Assembly: GCF_900963305.1 (NCBI RefSeq)
Contig: NC_042526.1
Span: 14,947,001-15,011,000 of the forward strand
From: Echeneis naucrates
Lineage: Eukaryota > Chordata > Actinopteri > Carangiformes > Echeneidae
Direction of reading: 5' to 3'
DNA: 64,000 nucleotides
The notes under the pieces: model-generated
Seen by the model: the letters and a program-made list of their open reading frames with translations, nothing else
Databases searched by the model: none
What the model was told of the DNA's origin: nothing
Made by a program: the position numbers and the translations under genes
In this document: piece by piece, positions 37,701 through 47,254 of the stretch
Numbering within the stretch: position 1 is the stretch's first letter
How the letters are laid out: each line of letters starts with the position of its first letter

Positions 37701-40700
37701 TGGAAACCCTGAGAAGAAAGAGGAGAATGATTAAAAGGTTCATCTGAAATCTGTGAATACAAACATTTCATGAGTGAGGTTCAGTGTCTCCTACCTGGTA
37801 ATAATCTCACTGGTGCCTCTGTAACAGTTCCTGTGCTGGTTTCAGTCCAGGTGTCATGTGTGCCGTCTGGACCATGTGATACAAACCCTGAACCAAATAA
37901 AACAGAGATAGGTCGATTATAACTTTTTTTTAAGGACAGGTCAGTATGCGTTCATAAAGCACAGTCTGATTCCTGTCGTCAGCTTAATCAGGATCATAAT
38001 AAATAAATGTTGAATAAAATCCCATCACATCAGTAAAGCAGTCTGTACAATAACCAACCTCTGACTACATCTGCTGGTGCCTCTGTAACAGTCCCTTTGT
38101 TGGTTGCTTTGGAAGAGTCTCGGCTGTGGTCTGGAAGAAAGCAGTGCACAATGAGACATTAAGATCAAATCTGTGAATACAAACATTTCATGAATGAGGT
38201 TCAGTGTCTCCTACCTGGTAATAATCTCACTGGTGCCTCTGTAACAGTTCCTGTGCTGGTTTCAGTCCAGGTGTCATGTCTGCCGTCTGGACCATGTGAT
38301 ACAAACCCTGAACCAAATAAAACAGAACTTGGTCAACTCTAACTTTATCAAAGGACAGGCAGTATGTGTTTACAGTACAGTCTGATTACTGACTTCACTT
38401 ATATCAGGATTATAATAAATACATGTTGAAAAAAATTATCATCAAATCTTTTAAACAGTCTGTATTATAACCAACCTATGAACACATCTGATGGTGTCTC
38501 TGTGGCATCTCCTGTGTTGGTTTCTTTTCTGTCTTGGCTGCGGTCTGGGTGAACTGATACTGACTCTAGAAAATAATCAGATTTCATTTGGATGTGAAGG
38601 AAGTTATGAGATACTTGAAATTAACAGACACACATCTATTGTACTTGTGAGTAAAATCAATTATGAACCAGTTTCCTCACCAATGTCCTCATGGCCTTCC
38701 CAGGTTTCATGAGCTGAACGTGTTGGTGTTGGAAACCCTGAGAAGAAAGAGGAGAATGATTAAAAGGTTCTCCGAAATCTGTGAATACAAACATTTCATG
38801 AGTGAGGTTCAGTGTCTCCTACCTGGTAATAATCTCACTGGTGCCTCTGTAACAGTTCCTGTGCTGGTTTCAGTCCAGGTGTCATGTGTGCCGTCTGGAC
38901 CATGTGATACAAACCCTGAACCAAATAAAACAGAGATAGGTCGATTCTAACTTTTTTTTAAGGACAGGCCAGTATGCGTTCATAAAGCACAGTCTGATTC
39001 CTGTCGTCAGTTATATCAGGATCATAATAAAATAAATGTTGAATAAAATCCCATCACATCAGTAAAGCACTCTGTACAAGAACCAACCTCTGAATACATC
39101 TGCTGGTGCCTCTGTAACAGTCCCTTTGTTGGTTGCTTTGGAAGAGTCTCGGCTGTGGTCTGGAAGAAAGCAGTGCACAATGAGACATTAAGATCAAATC
39201 TGTGAATACAAACATTTCATGAATGAGGTTCAGTATCTCCTACCTGGTAATAATCTCACTGGTGCCTCTGTAACAGTTCCTGTGCTGGTTTCAGTCCAGG
39301 TGTCATGTCTGCCGTCTGGACCATGTGATACAAACCCTGAACCAAATAAAACAGAACTTGGTCAACTCTAACTTTATCAAAGGACAGGCAGTATGTGTTT
39401 ACAGTACAGTCTGAATACTGACTTCACTTATATTAGGATTATAATAAATACATGTTGAAAAAAATTATCATCAAATATTTTAAACAGTCTGTATAGTAAC
39501 CAACCTATGAACACATCTGATGGTGTCTCTGTGGCATCTCCCGTGTTGGTTTCTTTTCTGTCTTGGCTGCGGTCTGGGTGAACTGATACTGACTCTAGAA
39601 AATAATCAGATTTCATTTGGATGTGAAGGAAGTTATGAGATACTGGAATTTCACGCACACACATCTATTGTACTTGTGAGTAAAATCAATTATGAACCAG
39701 TTTCCTCACCAATGTCCTCATGGCCTTCCCAGGTTTCACGAGCTGAACGTGTTGGTGTTGGAAACCCTGGGAAGAAAAAGGAGAATGATTAAAAGGTTCT
39801 CCGAAATCTGTGAATACAAACATTTCATGAGTGAGGTTCAGTGTCTCCTACCTGGTAATAATCTCACTGGTGCCTCTGTAACAGTTCCTGTGCTGGTTTC
39901 AGTCCAGGTGTCATGTCTGCCGTCTGGACCATGTGATACAAACCCTGAACCAAAGAAAACAGAACTTGGTCAACTCTAATTTTGTGTCTCAGGTCAGTCA
40001 GTGTGTAGTCAGGTTTCTCATTGTCTTTGTTATGATTCGGAGCAATGTAAATAAATTTTATATAATTTTATTTAAAATACTAATAGTGCCATTATTACAC
40101 TTAATTGCACAGTTCAGACACAGTATAACCAACCTATGAACACCTCTGCTGGTGTCTCTGTGGTATCTCCCGTGTTGGTTTCTTTCACGTTGTCTTGGCT
40201 GTGAACTGGGTGAACTGATACTGGCTCTTTAAAATAAAACAGATTAATTTTAAACATTGTTTTTGTCATATGGTATAATTAAGGTTCAGTTTCTCTGATG
40301 TTGAAATGCTCGTTATCAAGTTCAGTTTCAGGGTTCAAAAGTTCTTCAGAGTCAGTTATATTTAAGGCTTTTGTGGCCTCATCATCTGGATGTGGTGTTG
40401 GCGATTCAACATGAACTATATTTTTGTGTTAGACATCTATTTTCAGTGTTGGAAAGTGGCCAAGGATATTTGCTACTTTGCTTCAATGGGTTGTAGTTAT
40501 AACTCGGTCAACTCTAATGTTGTTTCTCAGGTTAGTGAGTATGTGTTCATACAGTACAGTCTGATTCCTGTCTTCAGTTATATCAGGATTATAATAAAAT
40601 AAATGTTGAATAAAGTCCCATCACATCAGTAAAGCAGTCCGTATAATAACCAACCTATGAACACATCTGAGGGTGTCTCTGTGGCATCTGCTGTGTCGAT

Positions 40701-43700
40701 TTCTTTGGAAGTGTCTTGGCTGTGGTCTGGGTGAAATGATACTGACGCTAGAAAATGAGCAGATTTGATTTTAACATTAGCAATCCGACTGTAATACAGT
40801 ACAGTATCATAAATGATGAATCAAATCGAATCAAATCAGTGAAGCAGTCCGTCAGTAATATTCTCCCCTCTATTATCAGACTCATTTGTGTCTGAAAGTT
40901 AAACATGAAGTGAACTGCTCAGTAATGACTCCAAATACAGGACACGCAACGTGTCAGTTTCTCAACATCCCTTTAACATCAGTTTCGTGGTGATCTTGTA
41001 TAACCAACCTATTAACACCTCTGATGGTGTCTCTGTGGCATCTCCCGTGTTGGTTTCTTTCACGGTGTCTTGGCTGTGGTCTGGGTGAACTGATACTGAC
41101 TCTAGAAAAGAAATCAGATTTCATTTTACCATTTTTGTCTCATATGTTCAAACAAAGGCTCAGTCGCTCTAATGTTGAAATTGTTGTTTACCAAATTTAG
41201 CCTCCAGAAGTTTGTCAGGGTCAGGGTCAGTAACATTGAAGACATCTGTGGCATCATCCTCTGGAAGTGGTGTTTGCTCTTCTACAGAAAGAAAACAACC
41301 CGAACAGAAGGCGATTAAAGGCCTAACCTATTAGATTTTAATTTTCCTTACACTTTTTTCGTTTGCCATAAAGATGTTTTAAGCAGTGTAGATGAAACAT
41401 GCTGGTTTGATGTAGAGTTGTATTACCCCTGACAAGGTTGGTTTGATGGAGATGTCCCCTGGTCCTCTTTCTCTGTTTTTTGGAGTCACAGGCAGGGCAG
41501 GCTGGACCAGGAGGGCCCAGTGGACCCGGTGGGCCTGCAGGACCTGGTGGACCTGGTGGACCCTGCGGGCCACGAAGGGCTTAAAACAAACACACAATCA
41601 CACTCTTTAGTTAGTTAGTTATACTTGATGTTTGATGTTCTTGTGAGCTACTACTACTATTAATTTGTGAGATATTGTTCAATAGTTTTGCTGGAAACAG
41701 TTTTTCCAATTTTAAACAGGTGCAAAAGAATACAAATGAAACTCAGGAGCCGCGGTTTAGTTTGTCTATTGCACCCAGGTTTATCCTCAAAAATATAATA
41801 TAATGTTAAATTCTGTAAAACCTCTTTATGCTGAGTCTCAAGAGGGTACCAGATGTTGTCTGGATTTTATGAGATGTGATGTCTCTTCCCTGTTCGACAC
41901 ATTATTTATCTCAGTGTCACATCCAGCTCTGGCCTGTAGGTGTCGTCTGTGCCTGATTCCTGTCCGTCTTTCCCGCCTCTTTGATTCCCTGCCCTGCCCT
42001 GATATGTTTGACCGGTGTCTTAATTCCCTCGTGTATATATACCTCCCCCTCTCTGCTGTTCTTGGCCAGGTCGTCTTGTACCATTGAGGCAGCCATCCTG
42101 CCACCCCATGCATTTCTCATGCGTGTTTTTGACATAGTTTGTCATATTTGGACTCTGACTCAGGTTTTTTTCAACCTTTGCCTGGACTTGTTGTACAGTC
42201 TGTACAATAAGCCTTGAGAACTTTTTGATGAGAGAGATAGACAGTTTTGGTTTCAGCCCGCCTCGAACAATCTCTCATTGCGATGGATCTCACCTTCACA
42301 GGAAATCTCTTTGCAGGTTTCGTCTTTCAGCTGTGGAGGCCCAGGGTCTCCTTTAGGTCCTGGTTCTCCAGGGGGTCCTATAGTTGAGAAAGATCAGTCA
42401 GAAACGGAAATAGAAAATAACAACAGCATAGCCATGTGTTCAGTGAAAGTGTGAACTATGAACCTCTTGATAAATCAAGAAAAATTAAAGAATGTTTTAA
42501 CTTATTTTTGGACATATTACGACAGAGACATTGGCTTTCAGATAGGAAACGAAGGGGTGACAGAATAGCTGACAAATATCAACCTCAATCATATGAGGTC
42601 AACTAGCCACCAGGCCTCCCAAGAGCTTTTCCTCATAAAAAATACAGACTGTTTCAGTCTATGGCACCTTCAGAGGAGACTTATATATTCCAGTAATAGA
42701 CAGAGAGATAAACTCTCGGTCCCCAAATTAACATCTTTGATGCCAGCAGCTGAAGTATAATCGAGGTGTACTCAGTCCAGTAAACAGCTCTGCGGTGATT
42801 GTAAACAAAGACTTGTTTACACTGACTTCTGTGTCGGAGTTGGTCCTTGTTTTTCTGAGTTGCACAGGGCTACAAGGGGGAGGATTAGATAACGTAAAAT
42901 TCAAAAGCTCTCTCACCCCTTCTGCCTCTTTTCCCCTCTGGCCCTGCCACTCCCTGTGGTCCCGGTGAACCAGCTTTACCAGGCAAACCTAGTGGGAAAT
43001 AGTGCTTTGTTATAGAGTAACAAATTTAATTTAGTTTAGGGCATTGATGGCGTAAACTAAAATGTCCATTTTACCTGGAGGTCCTGGTGGACCTGGAGAA
43101 AAAACAGAAACAATATGACAATCCTGAATCCTGAAAACAGCAGCAGCATCAGTAACCATGAGAAACACAGTGTGGGAGGGGAAAGAATTCCTGAAGTTTA
43201 CCTGGTGTACAAAGTCCTTTGGAGCTTTTGCACAGGTCCATGACGGACTTGACCTAATTAATAGAAAAAATAGAAGGAGAATGTATTTTAACCTGTTAGT
43301 ATTTCTTTAACTTAGGAAAGTCAGAGGACACTTTCCAAATGTCCACATTCTGACCCTAATCCTTCTTAATAAAGATGAGTTTTGTGTCCTGATAACTGCA
43401 ACAGTGGTGTTAGCTCTGAGTAGGGTGAAGAGTTACATCTTACAGCTTCACATTATTATTTTATTAGCACTGAAAGTAATTTCTGAATGACAGAATATTA
43501 ACTGGAAACAATCTTCATAATGAATTAATTAATCGAAATGCCAAAAATAGTTCTTTCAACTTCTCAGATGTGAACATTTGTTGCTTTTTGTAAATTAGAC
43601 CATTTTTTGTTGAGACTTGCATTGAGCAGATTTCATTACTTTCTGTCATTTAGTAGCTTAAACAATTAATGGAAGTTAATCCTTTCTTCAAATTTGATTG

Positions 43701-44546
43701 TTAATCCTCTGACTACCGAAAGTAGTCAGAAGATCAAGCACGCTATTTTTGGTAAATGATAATAATCATAATGAAAGCAAACCCACTGAGACGTAAGTCC
43801 ATATTCATTAGGTACAGTATGAGGTTAATGAAATTAAGTTTTCTCTTGGTCAAGAACTTGCATGTAAGTGATAAATGTGATGTGAAAAGAAAGGGCAGCG
43901 CCCGCAGAAGAAATGCCAGATCCCAAAGGATGTGAGACCAGTTGAGGGACGAGCCGGCAACACTCGTGTTCCACTATTTATCCAGGAAACAGGCTTCCTC
44001 TTAATCACTGCAACAGAGCCCTGAATTCTTTACATTGCATGCTTGTGTTTCTTTTCTCAAGGGAAAAGGGAGGAAAATATGACAGAAAGAAACTGTTCAT
44101 TCCTCTGCTGCTCTGTCTTATAATAACAACAAACAGAACTGTATAAATATCTTCTTTCAGTGATTGATTTGTAATATTCCCAAATTCACAAAAAGAGCCC
44201 ATATTCAATCAGTTTGGTGTCTTACAGGGACCATGGAGTAGGACATCAGCATCAGCATGTCCTTCTTCTCTTGACTCGGTGTTGGCTCTTCCTCCTGATC
44301 CCTCCTGTTGCGCCGCAGCGTCTTCACCTCTTCAGCCTCTCCGGGTTCCACGGACGGGATCCAAGCCTGCAGCTTGCAGCTCAGTGACAGCTCTTGCACC
44401 TGGGTGTCCAACCTCAACAGCTGCTCCGCCAGCTCTTTCTGCTGGACCAGCAGAAACACTAAACCGGCCGAGCTCAGGAGCAGCAGCAGGCACGTCCCCG
44501 CCAGCAGGCCCCTCCACGCATGAGAAACTCCACTTGTCTCCTTCAT
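25755..44546 (-). CDS. gldn: Gliomedin with amplified linker exons
   Basis: Gliomedin is a type II membrane protein that Schwann cells shed to cluster sodium channels at nodes of Ranvier. 5' exons: 44546-44226, 43253-43202, 43092-43075, 42988-42917, 42377-42294, 41579-41427. They give a TM helix ([20 protein letters not shown]), the signature [12 protein letters not shown] (human DMLMMMTYSMVP), [12 protein letters not shown], and Gly-X-Y collagen repeats ([14 protein letters not shown]). Linker exons follow: 41281-41192, 41101-41009, 40747-40655, 40226-40134, 63 array exons, 27114-27040, then a basic exon 26851-26783 (NAKERRRKS, possible proprotein-convertase site). The olfactomedin domain is 26696-26571, 26496-26346, 26223-25755 ([28 protein letters not shown]). 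All linker exons are phase 1-1, so the frame closes: about 2352 residues with the whole array, about 652 without it. Gene identity is firm; full inclusion of the array is inferred. Confidence 0.88.
26783..26851 (-). other. gldn exon with basic cleavage-like motif
   Basis: This 69-nt phase 1-1 exon encodes [20 protein letters not shown]. It has a TGTAG acceptor and a GTTAGA donor, a weak but usable site. It sits just before the olfactomedin exons, where human gliomedin is cleaved by furin-type proteases to release the domain. KERR and the basic run could serve, though it lacks an ideal R-X-K/R-R site. Confidence 0.55.
27040..27114 (-). other. Divergent terminal B-type linker exon of gldn
   Basis: A 75-nt relative of the array B exon ([18 protein letters not shown]) that ends at TEA, six codons earlier than the array copies, because its donor GTAGGA lies directly after GAGGCAG. 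It marks the 3' edge of the array. The intron to the next A exon (27149) is only 34 bp here, against about 168 bp inside the array, so a deletion junction is likely; an intron this short may be hard to splice. Confidence 0.5.
27240..33420 (-). repeat. Three-unit higher-order repeat (~3088 bp, two copies)
   Basis: Rare variants recur exactly three units apart. TCTCCGAAATCTGTGGATAC is at about 27450 and 30533. GTCGAATAAAATC with AGTAAATCAG is at about 27710 and 30800. CTGTTGGTGCC is at about 27773 and 30860. CTGGATACATCTGCTGG is at about 28793 and 31881. The TCCCTCTTGG form of exon A is at 27210 and 30290. The two 3-unit blocks differ at only a few positions, so they arose by a recent block duplication. 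Confidence 0.75.
34500..38000 (-). repeat. Two-unit higher-order repeat (~2062 bp)
   Basis: The C-exon variant TTTCACGAGCTGAATGTG occurs at about 34582 and 36645, and the B' variant CATGTGTGCCGTCTGG at about 35796 and 37857 (with a further copy near 38885). Each pair is 2061-2063 bp apart, which points to a two-unit duplication distinct from the three-unit one. Confidence 0.65.
40134..40226 (-). other. Diverged A-type linker exon of gldn
   Basis: A 93-nt phase 1-1 exon encoding [18 protein letters not shown] and [13 protein letters not shown]. It is related to array exon A but one codon longer and clearly older. Together with 40655-40747 and 41009-41101 it shows that exon duplication began before the 1-kb array formed. 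Confidence 0.7.
40311..40410 (-). pseudogene. Decayed duplicate of the 41192-41281 gldn exon
   Basis: The minus strand reads [20 protein letters not shown], matching [20 protein letters not shown] of the good exon at 41281-41192. The acceptor AG before it and the GTAAAC donor after it are gone, so it is probably not spliced. Its flanks also match the flanks of the good exon, so a block covering two exons (about 41009-41281) was copied to 40134-40410. Confidence 0.6.
40655..40747 (-). other. Diverged A-type linker exon of gldn
   Basis: A 93-nt phase 1-1 exon encoding [20 protein letters not shown] and [12 protein letters not shown], with CTAG acceptor and GTTGG donor as in the array A exons. 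Confidence 0.7.
41009..41101 (-). other. Diverged A-type linker exon of gldn
   Basis: A 93-nt phase 1-1 exon encoding [20 protein letters not shown] and [12 protein letters not shown]. It is the closest of the outer copies to the array A exon, which has lost one codon (TV to R). Confidence 0.7.
41192..41281 (-). other. Acidic linker exon of gldn after the collagen region
   Basis: A 90-nt phase 1-1 exon encoding [20 protein letters not shown] then [10 protein letters not shown], with a CTGTAG acceptor and GTAAAC donor. It has one N-glycosylation sequon (NVT). It joins the last collagen exon (41579-41427) to the A-type exons. Confidence 0.7.
41860..42220 (+). mobile_element. Interspersed repeat, possibly a solo-LTR fossil
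   Basis: An insert between two gldn collagen exons. It has a TGTCAC start near 41915, a TATA-like run (GTATATATACCTCC) and a poly-A-like AATAAGCC near its end, the order expected of an LTR promoter and end. No internal region or second copy is seen. Family and exact ends are uncertain; it could be another kind of retroelement. Confidence 0.3.
43254..44225 (-). other. First intron of gldn
   Basis: A 0.97 kb AT-rich intron with no exon or recognisable repeat. Confidence 0.6.
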
Positions 44547-45500
44547 ATTTGTGCCCTGCTTACTGGTACTCAGCTGCAGACTGATCTGAGCTCTTACATT
44601 CACAAGCGCATACAACACATATCTGAACACCTGCCAACAGATGGGACGTCACAGGGTGACTACTCTCGAGCTGTTGAAGAGGAATAAACATGTCAAAATC
44701 TGTCTGTAACTACAAAGGCAACCACATGTATTGCGCAACAACCCGCATCTGGGAAACAGTTACAGCCAAATCTGAAGGGCTGCTTGATTTAGAAGCAGCT
44801 AATGGGCATGGCTCTTTGTTTCCGCAATGACTTACAATTCAGACAGTGTGGTGCTTCTCATCTTTCTGGACTCTTCCTCTCAATATTGTTACCAATTCAT
44901 CCTACACAAAATGACATGGAAGTGGAATAAATAAGTAATGAACAATGGGAACATTCTTTGGGTCCACAAAAGAGCTTTCAGACCGTTTTCAGTAACAGAC
45001 TGTCAGTGTGAGGAAGAACGTGTGTGTGTGAGAGATATCCTCTTCACGAAAGGGGATTTGATGTTTTGTTGTCTATTTCCAAATACAGAATTGCATTTTT
45101 CTCAACTTAATTACATTTGCGCCAACCAAAAAAAAAAAAAAATTGAGTTCCAATGATTTCTGTTGTCTCTAATACAATGGGGAGAGTGGGTTTTTTAGCT
45201 AATATAGGTTAAAAGCCTCCACCACAAAATGTAAGGCCAATATCTTGATCAACAGCATACCAGCTATTCAAAGGTTCAGAGCCTGAAGGACACCCCATTA
45301 TAAGCACAAGGCCTGTGCACCCGCACTGTTTTCCTTTACAGGCTTGGGTCTATGATTTCATTCATTTGTGAGAAACAAACTGTGAGCAGAATTTTTACAT
45401 GAAATCCTAAGAAGTAAGCTTTTGAAATTATAAAAACAAGTGTTTCTCATTCCCCTGTTTTCTTGTTCAAGCGGCTGGTAAATCCCTGCTCCATTTGCCA
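44547..45500. other. Shared 5' flank of gldn and cyp19a1b
   Basis: The two genes are divergent. This part holds the likely gldn 5' UTR and promoter. No TATA box for gldn can be named. An in-frame upstream ATG (44630) could lengthen gliomedin by 28 residues, but the start at 44546 lies closer to the TM helix, as in human. Confidence 0.4.
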
Positions 45501-45501
45501 C

Positions 45502-45516
45502 AGGTCGGTCTGACCC
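45502..45516 (+). promoter_or_regulatory. Oestrogen-response-like element of cyp19a1b
   Basis: AGGTCGGTCTGACCC matches the palindrome AGGTCAnnnTGACCT at 10 of 12 fixed positions. It lies about 345 bases before the predicted start site. Teleost brain aromatase promoters are known to carry a functional ERE at about this distance, which is what makes cyp19a1b strongly oestrogen-inducible in radial glia. Motif seen; function inferred from the family. Confidence 0.6.
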
Positions 45517-45821
45517 AGCTAATTAATTTCCCCCTGAAAAGCCCCCTGGTCTGATGAATTGGACAGTGGGGTTTCTTTCTTTCCTACAAAAATAAATGTG
45601 ATGCAAGACCACCTTAAAAAAAAAAACCCAACAATATTGCAGAGTCCAACCCATTAAAAGGTTTTGCATTTCCTATGGATAAAAAAAAAGAAACGTCTTT
45701 TCTTCTTTTGGAGGCTGCTTTGAGGTGCAGACGTGTCCTGTTATCTGGCCTGTTCGGCTAATAGACCCCAAAGTGGCTGTGTTCCTAAGCAACAGGAAAA
45801 ATGAAGGCTTAACCCAGGATT

Positions 45822-45827
45822 TATAAA
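45822..45827 (+). promoter_or_regulatory. TATA box of cyp19a1b
   Basis: TATAAA in GGATTTATAAACCCC, with a predicted start about 28 bases on (near 45852). Confidence 0.55.
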
Positions 45828-45851
45828 CCCCTGAATCACTGTCATTTATTT

Positions 45852-45944
45852 GGCTGGAGAATGCTGTTCATCTTTAAAACCTGAAGACGGAGCTACATTT
45901 TCACTTTTTTTATTTAACAAATTGCATTTGGCAGGAGAAGAGAA
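45852..45944 (+). other. Predicted untranslated first exon of cyp19a1b
   Basis: From the expected start to a strong donor (AGAGAA then GTAAGT at 45945). Teleost cyp19a1b genes have an untranslated first exon. The partner acceptor may be the AG at 47253-47254 directly before the ATG: no other AG occurs in the preceding 130 or so bases, an AG-exclusion zone as at a real 3' splice site. A short upstream frame starts at 45861. Confidence 0.45.
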
Positions 45945-47254
45945 GTAAGTATTACTAGTAATATAATGATTTCTTGGTGGAGAAGTAAAAATGGCATTGA
46001 AATGACATTTACAGGTACTGTTTCAGGATAAAGAAGTGCTGAAGGGCTTTCCCCTCGCTGACATTTGAAGAAATGGATTAAATGGACTGGGTTCTACTGC
46101 TGATACAGAATAATATCAGAGACAGATTAAAACATCCCAAACCAATTTTTTTTTTTTTTTTCAGGGAAAAAAAAAAAGGTACTTCTCCTCCATTCACCAT
46201 GAAGCCATGACTCAGGTTGATCCATACTTGAGGGTTTAGATAAACAACATTCAGCTGGAGGGCTCAACAAAGGATGTCTTTATATGGTTGACGTATCGGT
46301 TGGTATGGAGTGCAGCAGAGGCTTATGTTATTGTTTTACCATGCAGCATTAGTCACTAAATCATTAGATCTGGTAAGACAGCATGGTATGGTAATCAAAC
46401 ACACACCGCTTCAAAGTATTTATGAGCAATCCACTATCAGACAGGTGCAGGAAATAGTGCGATCCATCTCATAATCCAGGACTTACCCATGTCATGTTGT
46501 GTACTGTATTTTAACCTATTGCAATGGAAAGGTAGTGCCGTGTAATGTGATCATGGTGTTCCTGAAGGCTGTAAGTGGTTGCAACTGTCAGTACGTAGAC
46601 ATTGTCTGAGGGTTAAATGATGCGTCTGCAGTCAAATCTTGACTTTATGTTGCATGTATGTTGTTCACTATGTCGCACTTACATTGAGAACTCTCATTTG
46701 CATATTCAATGACTTTCTGATGTGTGTTGTTGAGCTGCAGGACAGACACATTTTCCTGCAGTGACATTAGTATACATAACTATTGTAAAGGAAGAGAGAC
46801 TCAAACTTTCCCAGATTTGGATCAACAAAGTAAATCTATCTATTGTCTCTGTCATTACAGATGATTTAGTCTCTATAGATGGTACCCTGATCCAGACCAC
46901 TCTGTGCTGAACAAACAGTTCACCTTTAAGCTTTGTGTGGGTGTATTTTGGTCTTAATGTGCGCTTAATGTGACTTTGTTGCACGTGAGCACTGGAGGAC
47001 AGAAGCATTAAATGAAGGCTGTCCAGCTGACTGAGGTTTTTGTTTCGTCTGATTGAAGGAGACAGATGCACTGTGAGCATATAGTCACACTTTTTCTGAG
47101 TCGCGTGATGCTGAGAGGTTGGAACTTTAACTTGGGTTGTGATGTAATTGCCCCTGTTATTTATTTTATGATAATAACATTTGATTTATGAACACCCCGC
47201 TGAAAATGTCCCCAATGTTCATTTCGCTAATCTGGTCACCTTGTTATACGGGAG
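45945..47254 (+). other. Intron between untranslated exon and coding exon of cyp19a1b
   Basis: No other gene is seen. There are T and A runs near 46147-46177. Short open frames on both strands have no family resemblance. Confidence 0.4.

Larger units (their letters stand above)
27115..39990 (-). repeat. Tandem array of ~1030-bp five-exon units inside gldn
   Basis: Thirteen A-exon copies start (low coordinate) at 27149, 28178, 29208, 30237, 31266, 32296, 33325, 34355, 35385, 36416, 37447, 38476, 39505: a constant period of 1029-1031 bp. In transcription order each unit has exon A (90 nt, e.g. 28267-28178), B (93, 28009-27917), D (72, 27832-27761), B' (93, 27588-27496) and C (57, 27410-27354). 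Key words are [16 protein letters not shown] (A), [15 protein letters not shown] (B), [19 protein letters not shown] (D) and [15 protein letters not shown] (C). I count 13 A, 13 C, 25 B and 12 D copies. All start and end in phase 1 with AG acceptors and GT donors. Units look about 97-99 percent alike by eye, introns included. One unit adds 135 residues, no Cys, about a quarter Ser/Thr. Confidence 0.93.

Noticed and set aside
27336-39979. Repeated plus-strand open frames of 73 and 95 codons across the array
   Set aside because: They run antisense through introns and the minus-strand exons, end at arbitrary points and recur only because the DNA unit repeats. The minus-strand exons explain the sequence better.
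27115-39990. Array as a CRISPR or a non-genic satellite
   Set aside because: Units are 1 kb with no short repeat-spacer pattern. A purely non-genic satellite would not be expected to hold five phase-matched, stop-free exons with consensus splice sites per unit, though lack of expression is still possible.
41379-41597. Val/His-rich minus-strand frame at the last collagen exon
   Set aside because: It is the +1 shadow of the Gly-Pro-Pro collagen frame of gldn exon 41427-41579.
44279-44584. 101-codon plus-strand frame over the first gldn exon
   Set aside because: It is the antisense shadow of the GC-rich gldn exon 1, which has clear gliomedin signatures.
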